This document shows positions 63,840-64,000 of a stretch of DNA of 64,000 bases, in pieces (position 1 is the stretch's first letter; each line of letters begins with the position of its first letter). The translations under genes were made by a program, and so were the position numbers. The DNA comes from Diphasiastrum complanatum (Eukaryota > Streptophyta > Lycopodiopsida > Lycopodiales > Lycopodiaceae), in the NCBI GenBank assembly GCA_029204225.1, contig CM055096.1, positions 2,094,170 through 2,158,169 on the forward strand, given 5' to 3'. The notes below the pieces were generated by a model, which worked only from the letters and a program-made list of their open reading frames with translations, had not been told where the DNA came from and made no database searches.

Positions 63840-64000
63840 TTAGATGCTAGTAAGCACTAACCAATAGTAGTAACATCCAACAAGGCATCACTTTAGCTAC
63901 TTAGATGCTGATTTAGCACTAAGGAACATTTACTACCTACTTCGATGCTAGTTAGTAGTAAGGAACATTTTCGACTGTCAAGTGGGCCAGGACCCTAACC

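Larger units (their letters stand above)
62567..63990. repeat. Tandem duplication, about 701-bp period, two copies
   Basis: TTGGTTACTGAGCACCAAAA at 62567 recurs as TTGGTTATTGATCACCAAAA at 63268. The following ~690 bases match in order, with scattered differences and small indels, almost to the window end. Each unit starts with a shorter direct repeat around 'GCTAGTTAGCA' and 'AGCAATG' (62660-62730; 63358-63415). Each unit also carries a MITE. The second copy may continue beyond the window. Confidence 0.9.

Overview
The window looks like nuclear DNA of a land plant. It has genes with canonical GT-AG introns, a plant phi-class glutathione S-transferase, a PLAT/LH2 protein and a plant-type alpha/beta-hydrolase lipase. 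The rest is AT-rich and crowded with decayed Copia and Gypsy LTR retroelements and very long GA/CT tracts. The multi-kilobase introns and the protein divergence from angiosperm relatives I remember would fit a fern, lycophyte or gymnosperm, but that is a guess.

Three genes can be assembled exon by exon with consistent splice phases: a secreted PLAT-domain protein (3189-3854, +, 2 exons, 161 aa), a phi GST (14934-16195, -, 3 exons, 213 aa) and a lipase (27738-41359, -, 9 exons, 681 aa). The lipase spans almost 14 kb. Its 44-bp first exon is separated from the rest by a 5.1-kb intron that holds a ~97-bp tandem array, and that array contains a tRNA-derived SINE-like insertion with a 19-bp target-site duplication. 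A DEK_C-type exon fragment lies at 1947-2128.

Layout: 1-3000, LTR end, degenerate repeats and the DEK_C fragment; 3.0-4.0 kb, PLAT gene; 5.3-13.7 kb, nested retroelement remnants including a Copia element (7719-11466) whose gag and protease region is replaced by non-coding leader; 14.9-16.2 kb, GST; 16.8-20.2 kb, LTRs, tandem repeats and a Copia 3' end; 21.0-25.6 kb, Gypsy fragment and a sister Copia element on the minus strand; 27.7-41.6 kb, lipase gene; 42.6-46.5 kb, a PBS-bearing non-coding retroelement derivative; 49.2-55.1 kb, an LTR abutting a Gypsy pol on +, a 215-bp CT run, and a Gypsy gag on -; 55.5-58.4 kb, Copia fragment and a retroelement 3' end carrying an unidentified reading frame; 62.6-64 kb, a ~701-bp tandem duplication in which each unit carries a Tourist-like MITE.

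I see no operon-like or defence-like system. The items most worth following are the GST with Tyr at the usual catalytic Ser position, the unidentified reading frame next to the polypurine tract in two retroelements, the SINE-like insertion, the MITE-bearing tandem duplication and the LTR-borne TATA+CT module that accounts for some of the microsatellites.
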